From Microbacterium lacus (GTDB taxonomy: Bacteria > Actinomycetota > Actinomycetes > Actinomycetales > Microbacteriaceae): a DNA stretch of 64,000 nucleotides. The position numbers and the translations under genes are program-made. A model generated the notes under the pieces. It was not told the DNA's origin. It made no database searches and worked only from the letters and a program-made list of their open reading frames with translations. The stretch is taken from positions 3,219,631-3,283,630 of the forward strand of contig NZ_BAAAPK010000001.1 of NCBI RefSeq assembly GCF_039531105.1. The letters run 5' to 3'. This document shows, piece after piece, positions 25,533 to 34,501 of this stretch (positions within the stretch are counted from its first letter, which is position 1; every line of letters starts with the position of its first letter).

Positions 25533-25643
25533 GCTCTGAACGTAGGCTCGCGGTCGGTCGCCGTCTCCGGGAAAGTCTTACGGAACGCGGACGACTGCGG
25601 AGGACCCGGAGTCGCGGCCGGGCGCGAGGCGTACTGTGTGCAT

Positions 25644-26378
25644 GTGATCGCAGAACCCTCGCGCACGCTGGGCAACGAGGACCTCATCGATCGTCGGATC
25701 CTCGTCGTCGATGACGACCCGACCGTCGCGGAGGTCGTCGGGCAGTACCTGCGTTCGTCCGGGTTCGTGGTCGACCGCGTCGCCGACGGCTTCGAGGCGA
25801 TCGAGGCCGAGGCCCGCATCTCACCCGACCTCATCGTCTTGGACAGGATGCTGCCGGGCATCGACGGGATCGAGGCATGTCGCCGCATCCGGGCCACGAG
25901 CTCGACCCCGATCATCCTGCTGACCGCCCTCGGGAGCGAGGAGGAGAGGATCCGCGGCTTCGAGGCGGGCGCCGACGACTATCTCACCAAGCCCTTCTCG
26001 CCGCGTGAGCTGGTGCTGCGCGTGCAGTCCGTCCTGCGCCGCTCCCTCGGCGAGCACGCCCCCGAATCGGCCCTGGACCGCGGTCCGTTCCACATCGACC
26101 CGGCTGCGCGCGTGGCGAAGATGAACGGTGTGCTGCTGCCGCTGACGGTCAGGGAGTTCGATCTGCTCTCGTTCCTCGTGAAGCACCCGCGCCAGGCGTT
26201 CAGTCGTGACGAGCTCTTGACCTCGGTGTGGGGGTGGACCTACGGAGACCTCTCGACGGTCACCGTGCACGTGCGCCGGCTGCGCGAGAAGATCGAGCCC
26301 GATCCCACGCAGCCGACCCTGCTGACGACGGTGTGGGGCGTGGGCTACCGACTGGACATCGGACGGGGGGACGCATGA
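25644..26378 (+). CDS. OmpR/PhoB-family response regulator
   Basis: A 244-residue two-component regulator. The receiver domain (about residues 18-130) has the acidic pocket VVDDD, the phospho-acceptor D67 in IVLDRML and K117 in DDYLTKPFSP. The C-terminal winged helix (about 145-240) shows PLTVREFDLLSFLVKHP, TVTVHVRRLREKIE and TVWGVGYRL. The GTG at 25644 lies six bases after a TACTGT -10 box, suggesting a leaderless mRNA; a GTG two codons earlier is possible. It overlaps the histidine kinase start (ATGA). Targets may be the divergent GT2 operon and the Mo oxidoreductase. Confidence 0.92.
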   Translation: MIAEPSRTLGNEDLIDRRILVVDDDPTVAEVVGQYLRSSGFVVDRVADGFEAIEAEARISPDLIVLDRMLPGIDGIEACRRIRATSSTPIILLTALGSEEERIRGFEAGADDYLTKPFSPRELVLRVQSVLRRSLGEHAPESALDRGPFHIDPAARVAKMNGVLLPLTVREFDLLSFLVKHPRQAFSRDELLTSVWGWTYGDLSTVTVHVRRLREKIEPDPTQPTLLTTVWGVGYRLDIGRGDA

Positions 26379-27550
26379 GCTGGCCTGACCTCCTGCAAGT
26401 GGCGGGCCTGTCGCTCGCGATCACCCTGGCGATCGGCGGCGTCGCCGTCGCCGCGCTGTTCGTGCTGCGCCGGTCCTCGCTCGCCGTCCAGGTGTGCGTG
26501 CTCGTCTTTGCCGCAGTGCTCGCGGTGATCGCGAGCATGGTCGGTGCGTCGTGGCTCATGTTCATCTCCGCGCACGATCTGACCGTCGCCGTGAACGTCG
26601 CGGTGCTCTCCGGCGCCGTCTCGCTCGCCCTGGTGGCGGTCCTCGGCCTGGTCGTGGTGCGCAACACCCGGTCGCTCTCGCACGCGGCGCGCAGCATCGG
26701 CGCCGGGGAGCGCGTGGATGCCGTCGGGCCGCAGTCCGGCGCGGAGTTCCGGGCGCTGGCCGCCGAGCTGGTGGCCATGAGCACGAAGCTCGCCGAGTCG
26801 CGCGAGCGCGAGCACCGCATCGAGGAGTCGCGGCGGGAACTGGTCGCGTGGATCGCCCACGACCTGCGCACGCCGCTGGCGGGGATCATGTCGATGGCCG
26901 AAGCGCTCGAGGACGACCTGGCCACGGATCCGCAGCGCTACCACCGGCAGATGCGCGAGCAGGTCTCCCGGCTGTCCGCCATGGTGGACGACCTGTTCGA
27001 GCTGTCGAAGATCGACTCGGGAACCCTCCGCCTGAGCCTGCAGGACGTGTCCCTGTACGACGTCATCTCGGACACGGTCGCGGAGCTGCGACCCGTCTCC
27101 CAGGGCCACGAGATCCGGATCGAGGCGGGGCTGGACAACGACGCCGTCGTCCACGCCGATCCGCGGGAGCTGTCGCGGGCGATATCCAATCTCCTGCTCA
27201 ACGCGATTCAGCACACCCCCGCCGGATCGCCCATCACCGTCGCCGCATCGGTCGTCGAAGGACGCGCCTCGGTCACCGTGATCGACACGGGCGGCGGAAT
27301 CGACGAGGACGACCTGCATCGCGTGTTCGACCCGGGCTGGCGCGGAGTCCCGGCGCGGACCCCCGAGCAGCATCCGCACAGCATCAGCGGCCCGCTGCGC
27401 TCCAGCGGCGCGGGACTCGGCCTTGCGATCGTCCGCGGCATCGCCACGGCGCACCAGGGCGAGGTGACCGTCCAGAACGTCGCGGGCGGATGCCGCTTCG
27501 ACCTGATCCTGCCGAGCGTCACGCACGGTCGCGAGGAGTCCTTCGCCTGA
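26375..27550 (+). CDS. Sensor histidine kinase
   Basis: A 391-residue membrane kinase. Three hydrophobic segments (about residues 7-30, 38-63 and 73-95) leave almost no extracellular sensing domain, so it probably senses within or at the membrane. A HAMP-like linker is followed by the H-box AHDLRTPLAG with phosphorylated H162, the N-box NLLLNAIQHTP, the G1 box DTGGGI and the G2 box SGAGLGLAIV. It pairs with the response regulator encoded immediately upstream. Its stop codon is one base from the convergent epimerase gene. Confidence 0.92.
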   Translation: MSWPDLLQVAGLSLAITLAIGGVAVAALFVLRRSSLAVQVCVLVFAAVLAVIASMVGASWLMFISAHDLTVAVNVAVLSGAVSLALVAVLGLVVVRNTRSLSHAARSIGAGERVDAVGPQSGAEFRALAAELVAMSTKLAESREREHRIEESRRELVAWIAHDLRTPLAGIMSMAEALEDDLATDPQRYHRQMREQVSRLSAMVDDLFELSKIDSGTLRLSLQDVSLYDVISDTVAELRPVSQGHEIRIEAGLDNDAVVHADPRELSRAISNLLLNAIQHTPAGSPITVAASVVEGRASVTVIDTGGGIDEDDLHRVFDPGWRGVPARTPEQHPHSISGPLRSSGAGLGLAIVRGIATAHQGEVTVQNVAGGCRFDLILPSVTHGREESFA

Positions 27551-27551
27551 C

Positions 27552-28598
27552 TCAGCCGCGCAGCGGCGCCCGGGCGAACTCCCGCATCCCGTCGGCGACG
27601 CTCACCGTCGGCATCCACCCGAGTTCCACACGCGCGCGAGCGGAGTCGGCCGTGATGTGACGGACATCGCCGGCGCGATACTGCCCGGTCACCACAGGAG
27701 CGGGGCCGCCGTGTGCGCGGGAGAGCTGGTCGGCGACGTCGAGGATCGTGGTCACCACGCCGGATCCGATGTTGAACGCCCGTGCATCCGAACCGGCACC
27801 GGCGGTCCACTCGAGCGCCGCGATGTTCGCCCCGGCGATGTCATCGACGTGGATGAAGTCGCGCCGTTGACCGCCGTCCTCGAACACCCGCGGCGCGTCG
27901 CCGCGCTCGAGCGCGGACCGGAAGATCGCCGCGACCCCGGCATAGGGCGTGTCCCGCGGCATGCCGGGGCCGTAGACGTTGTGGTAGCGGAGCATCGCCG
28001 CACGCCCACCGGTCTCGGCCGCCCAGACCCGGACGAGCTGCTCCTGCGCGAGCTTGGAGACGGCGTAGAGGCTGCGTGGGTCCAGCGGCGCATCCTCGCG
28101 CGTCATCTCCGGCATCAGGGACTCGCCCGTCTCCGGGTCGCGCGGCTCGAACATCCCGGCACGCAGGTCCGCCTCGTGCCGCGGCCCCGGCCGCACGAGG
28201 CCGCGCGGCCCGGCGTACCGACCCTCGCCGTAGACCACCATCGACGAGGCCAGGACCAGCCGGCGAACGTCCGCGCGGCGCAGGGCGGCGATCAGCTCTC
28301 CGGTGCCCACGACGTTGATCCGCATGTAGGCGGGCGCGTCGGACACGTCCACGCCCATGCCCACTTTCGCCGCCTGGTGGCTCACCACCTCGACGCCGTC
28401 CAGAGCGGCATCGAGCGCGGCGGGGTCCGTGACGTCGCCGCGGACGAACTCGACTCCGGCGACGGCCGCCGGCGCGGAGGCGTGGACCTCCGGCGACAGG
28501 GAGTCCAGCACGCGAACGGTCCATCCCTCTGCGAGCGCCGCCGACGCGACGCGCGAGCCGATGAAGCCCGCTCCCCCGGTGACCAGCAGCACGCTCAC
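27552..28598 (-). CDS. NAD-dependent epimerase/dehydratase
   Basis: A 348-residue extended-SDR enzyme acting on nucleotide sugars. The N-terminal NAD motif is TGGAGFIG (residues 7-14), the catalytic pair is YAVSK, with a serine in LASSMVVYGEG, and the substrate part includes RYHNVYGPGM and RRDFIHVDDIA. It resembles GalE/RmlB-type enzymes but the exact sugar is open. Its ATG overlaps the stop of the phosphorylase gene upstream (ATGA). It probably supplies a nucleotide sugar to the glycosyltransferases encoded at 24-25 kb and 20-21 kb. Confidence 0.9.
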   Translation of the reverse strand: MSVLLVTGGAGFIGSRVASAALAEGWTVRVLDSLSPEVHASAPAAVAGVEFVRGDVTDPAALDAALDGVEVVSHQAAKVGMGVDVSDAPAYMRINVVGTGELIAALRRADVRRLVLASSMVVYGEGRYAGPRGLVRPGPRHEADLRAGMFEPRDPETGESLMPEMTREDAPLDPRSLYAVSKLAQEQLVRVWAAETGGRAAMLRYHNVYGPGMPRDTPYAGVAAIFRSALERGDAPRVFEDGGQRRDFIHVDDIAGANIAALEWTAGAGSDARAFNIGSGVVTTILDVADQLSRAHGGPAPVVTGQYRAGDVRHITADSARARVELGWMPTVSVADGMREFARAPLRG

Positions 28599-29401
28599 CG
28601 GCTGCGGCCCGCCATCACCCCGGCGACCGCATCCCGGTCGATCAGCTCACGCGCGACGTAGTCCCGCGGGACGGACGCCGCGATCCGTGCGATCGCCGAG
28701 ATCAATCGGGGTCGCGCCTCGGCCAGGCGGGCGAAGACCGTCTCCGCGGTCACGGCCTCCTCCGCCGTCTCGCCGCTGTCCACGTCGGTCACCAGGCACA
28801 GCGCCACCATGTCGATCCCCAGCTCCGCGGCGAGCGCCGCTTCGGGGTAGAGGGTCATGTTGACGAGGTCGATCCCGGCGGTGCGGTTGATCGTCGACTC
28901 GGCGCGGGTGGAGAACCTCGGCCCCTGGATCACGAGCACGGTCGCACCGTCCACGAGCTCCGGACACGACTGCAGCGCGAGCTCGCGCAGACGGGACCCG
29001 AACGGGTCGGAGAAGGGCAGGTGACGCACCGTGGAGCCGTCGAAGTACGAATCCCGCCGACCCCACGTCCGGTCCACGAGCTGATCGGGCACCGCGATCG
29101 TGCCGACCGGAAGAGCCGGGTTCAGGGATCCGACGGCGGCGGTCGAGATCAGCGCGCGCACCCCGAGCGAGGCGAGCGCCCAGATCGTCGAGCGCGCCGG
29201 GATCAGGTGGGGCGGAACGGAGTGGTCGGCTCCGTGCCGCGGAAGGAACAGGATCTCCCGACCGCCGAGCTCTCCCGAGGTGAGGACGACGGTGTCACCG
29301 AAAGGCGTCGCGACCTCGACGCGCTCGGACGGACCGTCGAAGAGCTCGTAGAGACCCGACCCACCGATGACGGCGACGGCTGGAGAAGAGGCGTTGTCCA
29401 C
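28595..29401 (-). CDS. mtnP: S-methyl-5'-thioadenosine phosphorylase-like purine nucleoside phosphorylase
   Basis: A 268-residue member of the MTAP/PNP family, which cleaves 5'-modified purine nucleosides with phosphate. The phosphate-binding region IGGSGLYELFDG, the loop LPRHGADHSVPPHLIPARSTIWAL and the signature NMTLYPEAALAAELG are conserved. The base-recognition segment is TDVDSG, where MTAP usually has TDYD; the two aspartates that favour 6-aminopurines are retained. The start is GTG. Coupling to a nucleotide-sugar epimerase instead of methionine-salvage genes suggests it may process an unusual 5'-modified nucleoside; this is inference. Confidence 0.8.
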   Translation of the reverse strand: MDNASSPAVAVIGGSGLYELFDGPSERVEVATPFGDTVVLTSGELGGREILFLPRHGADHSVPPHLIPARSTIWALASLGVRALISTAAVGSLNPALPVGTIAVPDQLVDRTWGRRDSYFDGSTVRHLPFSDPFGSRLRELALQSCPELVDGATVLVIQGPRFSTRAESTINRTAGIDLVNMTLYPEAALAAELGIDMVALCLVTDVDSGETAEEAVTAETVFARLAEARPRLISAIARIAASVPRDYVARELIDRDAVAGVMAGRSR

Positions 29402-29492
29402 TCTTCGACAGTGCCACCGCGTCGTACCGCGGCACAGCCGCGATCCTTACGGTTCGATGACCGATCGCGGCGGAGCCCGCGAAGGAGTGCGC

Positions 29493-31202
29493 TCAATGCG
29501 CGTGCGCGGCCTCGTGCGCGTGCGGGTCGGCGGCGGGCGCAGAACCTGCCGGATCATCGAGAACCGCGCCGACGGCATCCGTCACCGCACCCCGCGAGTG
29601 CTCGACGCGTCCGCCGACGAGCGTGACCTCGGCGTGCTCGCCGAGCAGTCGCGACGGGTCGTGCTCGTGCGCGAGGAGGTCGCCCGACCACATGACGATG
29701 TCCGCGAGCATCCCCGGCGCGAGGCGGCCGATCTCTCTCTCCCGATGCCAGGCGCGTGCGCCGTGCACGGTGTACGCCTCCAGCGCGCGATCGATCCCGA
29801 CGCGCTCAGAGGCCGTCCACGCATCCGAGCCGTCCAGGCCCGCGCGCGTGGCCGCCGAGTACATCCCGACGAGCGGGTCCATCTCCCCCACCTGCCAGTC
29901 GCTGGAGAACGCCACGGTCGCGCCGTCGTCGAGGAGGCTCCGGAACCGCCATGCCCGATCCCAGCGCTCCTCGCCGACGTTGTCCATCCATGTGCCCGCG
30001 ACCAGGTCGGGTGAGCAGTGCCGCGGCTGCATCGCCGCCGTCACGCCGAGCTGCCGGAACCGGGGCAGGTCGTCGGGATGCAGGCACTCGACGTGCACGA
30101 CGCCGTGGCGGCGATCGCGCGTGCCGTTGGCCCGTGCCGCGTTCTCGATCGCGTCGAGGGCGAGCCGGACGCCGGCATCCCCCGTCGCGTGCGTGTGGGT
30201 CTGCAGACCCAGCCTGTCCAGTTCGGTGATGATGTCGACGAGTTCGCGGCCCGGGTAGCTGGGCCGGCCACGACGCCCCGCGCGGTTCGCGTAGTCCTCG
30301 AGCATGAACGCCGTGTGCGGTTCGATCACGTCGTCGGCGTACAGCTTCACGGGGCCGACGCTCAGCCGCGGGTCCACGGGGAAGCGGTCGATGGTGTCGC
30401 GCAGGGTGCGGCGGAACGCCCCGTCCGCGCCCACCGGGTGGAACAGGGCGGCGATCACGCGCGAGGACAGCTCCCCCGCAGCGAGCGCGCGCTCGAACAG
30501 CGGCAGCTCCGCGAGCGGCACCTGCGGCTCGACCACGGTCGTGATCCCGACCGAGGTCGCCATCCGCATGCTCGCCAGGATCTTCCGGTAGCGGCGCTCC
30601 GGGGAGTACATCGGGATGTCGCGCTGGAGTTCGGCGAGTCCCGCGGCGGTCATCGCGCTCGTGTAGAAGTCGGTCACCCAGCCGGTCGGCTCGCCGGTCT
30701 CGGCATCCCGTTCCGGCCGACCCCAGGCGATGTCGCCGCCGCGGGAGATGCCGAGCACATCCAGTGCCACGCGGTTCAGCCACACCGAGTGCTGGTCGTA
30801 CGTCGTGACGAAGACGGGCCGATCGGTCAGGCCGTCGAGGTCGCGGAGATTCGGACGGCGGTTCTCGACGATCGAGTACACGGCGTTCTCGGCGCACACC
30901 CATGCCAGCTCGGGCCGCCGCGCCGCGAAGTCCGCGATGCGCCGCCGCACCTCGACGAGATCATGAGCGCCCTCCAGGCTCACGGCGTCCTCGTCGAACC
31001 CGAGCAGCAGGTGATTGTGGCTGTCCACGATGCCCGGGGTGACCAGCCGCCCGTCCGCCTCGATGACGCGCTGCGCCGCAGGAGCCTGGGAGGCATCGCC
31101 GACGTAGGCGATCCGGTCGCCCACGACGCCGATCGCTTCGGCGAAGGGGGCATCGGGAGCGAACGTGCGCACGCGGGCGCCGGTGATGAGCAGGTCGAGC
31201 AT
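29493..31202 (-). CDS. YtcJ-like metal-dependent amidohydrolase
   Basis: A 569-residue amidohydrolase of the composite-domain type. The N-terminal beta-sandwich is followed by the metal motif DSHNHLLLG (H62, H64), a probable bridging lysine in GPVKLYADD, THTHATGDAG and HVECLHPDD, and a late aspartate in AFSSDWQVGEMDP. Members hydrolyse amides such as N-substituted formamides or amino-acid derivatives; the substrate is unknown. The C-terminus ends in a His-rich tail (HAHEAAHAH). Its ATG overlaps the stop of the APC permease by one base, so uptake and hydrolysis are coupled. Confidence 0.88.
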   Translation of the reverse strand: MLDLLITGARVRTFAPDAPFAEAIGVVGDRIAYVGDASQAPAAQRVIEADGRLVTPGIVDSHNHLLLGFDEDAVSLEGAHDLVEVRRRIADFAARRPELAWVCAENAVYSIVENRRPNLRDLDGLTDRPVFVTTYDQHSVWLNRVALDVLGISRGGDIAWGRPERDAETGEPTGWVTDFYTSAMTAAGLAELQRDIPMYSPERRYRKILASMRMATSVGITTVVEPQVPLAELPLFERALAAGELSSRVIAALFHPVGADGAFRRTLRDTIDRFPVDPRLSVGPVKLYADDVIEPHTAFMLEDYANRAGRRGRPSYPGRELVDIITELDRLGLQTHTHATGDAGVRLALDAIENAARANGTRDRRHGVVHVECLHPDDLPRFRQLGVTAAMQPRHCSPDLVAGTWMDNVGEERWDRAWRFRSLLDDGATVAFSSDWQVGEMDPLVGMYSAATRAGLDGSDAWTASERVGIDRALEAYTVHGARAWHREREIGRLAPGMLADIVMWSGDLLAHEHDPSRLLGEHAEVTLVGGRVEHSRGAVTDAVGAVLDDPAGSAPAADPHAHEAAHAH

Positions 31203-32644
31203 CAGAGGGTCTCCTCGTCGTCGGTTCCCGAGAGCAGGTGGGCAGTGGCGGGGTTCGTGCGGAGATAGACCAGGTAGTAGAGGAATCCGGCCGCGACGAT
31301 GCTCGCGGCGATGCCGAGACTCAGCCACTGCGCCGGATCGAGGATGCCGATCACGAAGATCGTCGCGATCGCCAGGATCGCCACGACGGGCGCGACCGGC
31401 CATGCTGGCATCCGGTAGGTCCCCGGCGCATCGCCGGACCGCGTGCGACGGGCGACGAGCGCGGCGACCGCGATGAAGCCGTAGCTGAACGCGAGGGTCG
31501 AGCCGGTGGCGTTCAGCAGCACATCCAACGGCACGAAGCACGCCGCAAGCGAGATCACCCCCACCGTCAGGGTGGCCGTGATCGGCATCCGGGTGCGCGT
31601 CGAGATGCGCGAGAGGGGTCGGGCCAGCGCGGCGGGCATCGCCTGATCGCGGGCCGCGGCGAACAGCAGCCGGCCCGACTGCAGCGCGATCGCGATGATG
31701 GCGTTGATGATCGCGAACGCGATCGCGACGAGGACGAAGATCGTGATCACGGGCCCGGACCGCTCGGCGAGGAAGTGCTCGACCGGCAGCGCCGCGCCGA
31801 ACAGCTCGGGCAGGGAGCTCGCCCCCAGCAGGATCGCGGTGAGCGGCACGAGCTCGGCGATCACGGTGATGAGCGCGCTCCACAGCACCGCACGGGCGAT
31901 CGTGCGACGGGCGTTCCGGGTCTCTTCCGCGAAGTAGATCGCCCCGCCGTAGCCGTTGTACGAGAAGATCCCCTGCGTGACGGCCAGCACGAGCCCGGCG
32001 ATCCCCAGCGGCGCGAGGCCGCCGGTCGCGGTGTCGAGGAATTCGGGCTGCAGCAGTGCGGTGATGGGCCTCTCGACGTGGATGAAGCCCAGGAGCGCCA
32101 GCAGCGCGAGCGCCGCCATCTCGATGAACAGGAAGACACCGGTCACCCAGGCGTTCGTGCGGATGTTGAAGCACGCCGTGATCGTGGTGAGGACGATCAC
32201 GATGAGCGCGGTCCACAGCGGATCCAGACCTGCGATCGCGACGCCGAGGTAGTCGGCGACGCCCAGGGCGAAGATCGCGATGATGAGCGGGAGGCTCACC
32301 AGGCTGATGAAGAAGACAGCGGATCCTGCCGCCGGACCGAGGACCCGGCTGACCAGCGTGTAGTCGCCGCCGGCGATCGGATGCCGCGACCCGAGTTCGG
32401 CGTAGCAGAAGCCGACCAGGATGCTGATCACACCGGCGAGGAGGAATCCCCAGAACACCCCGGTGCCGTAGACGGCGAGCGCGGCGCCGCCGAGGATGAA
32501 CACGCTGGATGCCGGGGAGATGCCCGAGAGCGTGATGAGCACGTTGCCTCCCAGCCCGAGCGAGCGGGACAGGCTCGCACCGTGCGTGGTCAGGGTTGCG
32601 GTGTCCAGGGGTGCGTGGTCGCCGGTGTCGGTGTGAGGGGACAC
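31202..32644 (-). CDS. APC family amino acid/amine permease
   Basis: A 480-residue transporter with about 12 hydrophobic helices. APC hallmarks are the broken first helix (LITLSGISPASSVFILGGAAL), the segment CYAELGSRHPIAGGDYTLV after helix 2 and YNGYGGAIYFAEETRNARRTIARA after helix 6. It imports an amino acid, amine or related compound by proton symport or exchange. The start is GTG. It forms an operon with the amidohydrolase and is divergent from a TetR gene whose candidate operators lie between them. Confidence 0.9.
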   Translation of the reverse strand: MSPHTDTGDHAPLDTATLTTHGASLSRSLGLGGNVLITLSGISPASSVFILGGAALAVYGTGVFWGFLLAGVISILVGFCYAELGSRHPIAGGDYTLVSRVLGPAAGSAVFFISLVSLPLIIAIFALGVADYLGVAIAGLDPLWTALIVIVLTTITACFNIRTNAWVTGVFLFIEMAALALLALLGFIHVERPITALLQPEFLDTATGGLAPLGIAGLVLAVTQGIFSYNGYGGAIYFAEETRNARRTIARAVLWSALITVIAELVPLTAILLGASSLPELFGAALPVEHFLAERSGPVITIFVLVAIAFAIINAIIAIALQSGRLLFAAARDQAMPAALARPLSRISTRTRMPITATLTVGVISLAACFVPLDVLLNATGSTLAFSYGFIAVAALVARRTRSGDAPGTYRMPAWPVAPVVAILAIATIFVIGILDPAQWLSLGIAASIVAAGFLYYLVYLRTNPATAHLLSGTDDEETL

Positions 32645-32672
32645 GATCGCTCCTTTGCGTCGGCGGAGGATG

Positions 32673-32698
32673 ATTCTTTGACACGATCGTTAAAGAAT
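32673..32698. promoter_or_regulatory. TetR operator candidate 1 (permease side)
   Basis: ATTCTTTGAC (32673-32682) and GTTAAAGAAT (32689-32698) form an inverted repeat matching at 9 of 10 positions with a 6-bp spacer. It lies 28 bp upstream of the permease start. Confidence 0.6.
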
Positions 32699-32712
32699 GG
32701 TCGCGAGCCTGA

Positions 32713-32740
32713 CATTCTTTTGCGTTAGTGTCAAGGAATG
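32713..32740. promoter_or_regulatory. TetR operator candidate 2 (overlaps the tetR start)
   Basis: CATTCTTTTG (32713-32722) and TCAAGGAATG (32731-32740) form a weaker inverted repeat with the same ATTCTTT/AAnGAAT arms as site 1. It covers the tetR ATG. TAGTGT at 32726-32731, six bases before the ATG, could be a leaderless -10 box, so binding would give autoregulation. Confidence 0.5.
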
Positions 32741-33343
32741 GCTCGTCCTCGTCGTCAAGAAGGCCGGCGCGCATCGCTGATCGACGCCACGCTCGCCGTG
32801 GGCGCCGAGCGCGGCCTGCGGGCGCTCTCCCTCACCGACGTCGCGCAGCGCGCCGGTCTCACGCGCGGTGCCGTCCTCTATTACTACGACGATCTCGACG
32901 CGCTGCTGCGTGAAGCGCACGCGGCAGGCATCGAGCGGTTCTGCACCGCGCGCGACGCGGCCCTGGCAGAGATCGAGGATCCGCGTGTGCAGCTCGCGGT
33001 CGCGATCGCGGCGGGTCTGCCGACCGGGCCGGACGATGCGCTGATGGGCCTGCTCTACCAGTTCGACGCGCTCGCCGGCGATGCGTCGGCGCACGACGAG
33101 CTCGTGCAGGCGCTGTACCTCCGCCAGCTGGCGACCTACCGCGGCATCGTCTCGCGGGGTCGCGCGACAGGAGCGTTCGCCCCGCGCCTGGACGATGAGA
33201 CACTCGCGATGACGTTCGTGGCGCTCGAGGACGCGTACGGGCTGCACATCGTCGGCGGGAATGCCTTGATGACCGTGGAGGCCGCGGCCTCGGCGATGCG
33301 CGCCGTCGCGGCCGACCTGGGATGCCCGGTGGTCGCGTCGTGA
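32738..33343 (+). CDS. TetR family regulator
   Basis: A 201-residue repressor with N-terminal helix-turn-helix LTDVAQRAGLTRGAVLYYYDD (about residues 32-52) and an all-helical ligand domain of the type fused in amine/amide catabolism regulators. It is divergent from the permease-amidohydrolase operon and is followed 34 bp later by an alcohol dehydrogenase gene, so it probably controls both directions. No Shine-Dalgarno sequence precedes the ATG. Confidence 0.88.
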   Translation: MARPRRQEGRRASLIDATLAVGAERGLRALSLTDVAQRAGLTRGAVLYYYDDLDALLREAHAAGIERFCTARDAALAEIEDPRVQLAVAIAAGLPTGPDDALMGLLYQFDALAGDASAHDELVQALYLRQLATYRGIVSRGRATGAFAPRLDDETLAMTFVALEDAYGLHIVGGNALMTVEAAASAMRAVAADLGCPVVAS

Positions 33344-33377
33344 CAGCGGTCGGGCCGCGGGAACGAAGGAGAACGAC

Positions 33378-34484
33378 GTGCGTGTGACGGGAGCAGTGCT
33401 CGAGCGCTCTGGTGCGGAGCGGCCGTATTCGGCATCCCGCCCGCTCGTGGTCGAGGACATCGAGCTCGAGGCCCCCGGCGCGTCCGAGGTGCTCATCCGC
33501 GTCGAGGCGGCCGGCGTCTGTCACTCCGACCTCTCGGTCGTCAACGGCGACCGCCCGCGGCCGCTCCCCATGCTGCTCGGACACGAGGCCGCGGGTGTGG
33601 TCGAAGCCGTCGGCGACGACGTGCACGACCTCCGACCGGGGGATGCCGTCGTGGCGAGCTTCCTCCCGCGCTGTGGTTCCTGCCCCGAGTGCGCGACCGA
33701 TGGACGGGTGCCCTGCCGCAACGGGAGCGCCGCGAACGGCGCGGGCGAGCTCCTCGGCGGAGGTCGCCGCCTCACCCGCCGGGGCGAGCCGATCGCGCAC
33801 CACCTCGGCGTCTCCGGATTCGCGACCCACGCCGTCCTGCACCGCAGCAGCCTGGTCGCCGTCGGCGACGGCGTGCCCGCAGACGTCGCCGCGCTGATGG
33901 GCTGCGCCGTCCTGACCGGCGGAGGCGCGATCGTCAACGTGGTGCGCCCGCTGGCCGGCCAGCGCGTCATCGTCGTCGGCCTCGGCGGGGTCGGTATGGC
34001 AGGCCTGCTCACCGCGCTGGCGCACGACGGCGTCGAGGTCGTGGGAGTGGATGCTGCTCCCGCGAAGCTCGAGGCCGCGCTCGCGCTCGGCGCCCACGCG
34101 GTCTACTCCCCCGCTGACGCGATCGCCGCCGGGATCAACGGAGACGGCGTCCTGGAGGCCGCCGGAAGCGCCCGTGCGTTCGAGACGGCGCTCGCACTGA
34201 CCGCGATCGGCGGAGCCATGGTCACGGTCGGCCTCCCCCACCCGGACGCACGAGCCGCGGTCTCACCGCTCGACCTCGTCGCCGGCGCCCGCACGATCAC
34301 GGGCAGCTACCTCGGCTCCGCCGTCCCCGCACGCGACATCCCGCGCTTCGTCGAGTGGTGGCGGAACGGCCGGCTCCCCGTCGAGCGCCTCATCTCGTCC
34401 TCCGTGCCCCTCGCCCAGATCAACGAAGCCATGGACGAGCTCAGCGAAGGTCGGGCGACGCGCCAGATCATCACGATGGGCTGA
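33378..34484 (+). CDS. Zinc-dependent alcohol dehydrogenase (class III-like MDR)
   Basis: A 368-residue medium-chain dehydrogenase. Catalytic zinc ligands are C48 (GVCHSDLS), H69 (GHEAAG) and the cysteine in MGCAVLTG; the structural zinc site is C99, C102, C105, C113. The NAD motif GLGGVG follows. The GTG start is preceded by AAGGAG. It is probably co-transcribed with the TetR gene. The protein is clearly paralogous to the dehydrogenase at 61634-62755 (shared stretches CHSDLSVVNG and GSAVP.RD.PR), so the two loci probably oxidise related alcohols. Confidence 0.9.
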   Translation: MRVTGAVLERSGAERPYSASRPLVVEDIELEAPGASEVLIRVEAAGVCHSDLSVVNGDRPRPLPMLLGHEAAGVVEAVGDDVHDLRPGDAVVASFLPRCGSCPECATDGRVPCRNGSAANGAGELLGGGRRLTRRGEPIAHHLGVSGFATHAVLHRSSLVAVGDGVPADVAALMGCAVLTGGGAIVNVVRPLAGQRVIVVGLGGVGMAGLLTALAHDGVEVVGVDAAPAKLEAALALGAHAVYSPADAIAAGINGDGVLEAAGSARAFETALALTAIGGAMVTVGLPHPDARAAVSPLDLVAGARTITGSYLGSAVPARDIPRFVEWWRNGRLPVERLISSSVPLAQINEAMDELSEGRATRQIITMG

Positions 34485-34501
34485 GGGCCGGTTCCACGCG
34501 A

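Noticed and set aside
24909..25643. Extension of the response regulator frame back to 24909
   Set aside because: It runs antisense through the GT2 gene and has no domain content. The receiver domain begins shortly after 25644.
23588..29401. Arsenosugar biosynthesis cluster
   Set aside because: DUF2064 is suggestive, but no ArsM, ArsS or arsenic resistance gene is present, so the name would be unsupported.
29493..32774. A single 1093-codon open frame
   Set aside because: Its first half is an out-of-phase reading through the APC permease gene (Arg/His/Pro-rich shadow). Only the part from 31202 down, the amidohydrolase, has protein-like sequence and a coupled start.
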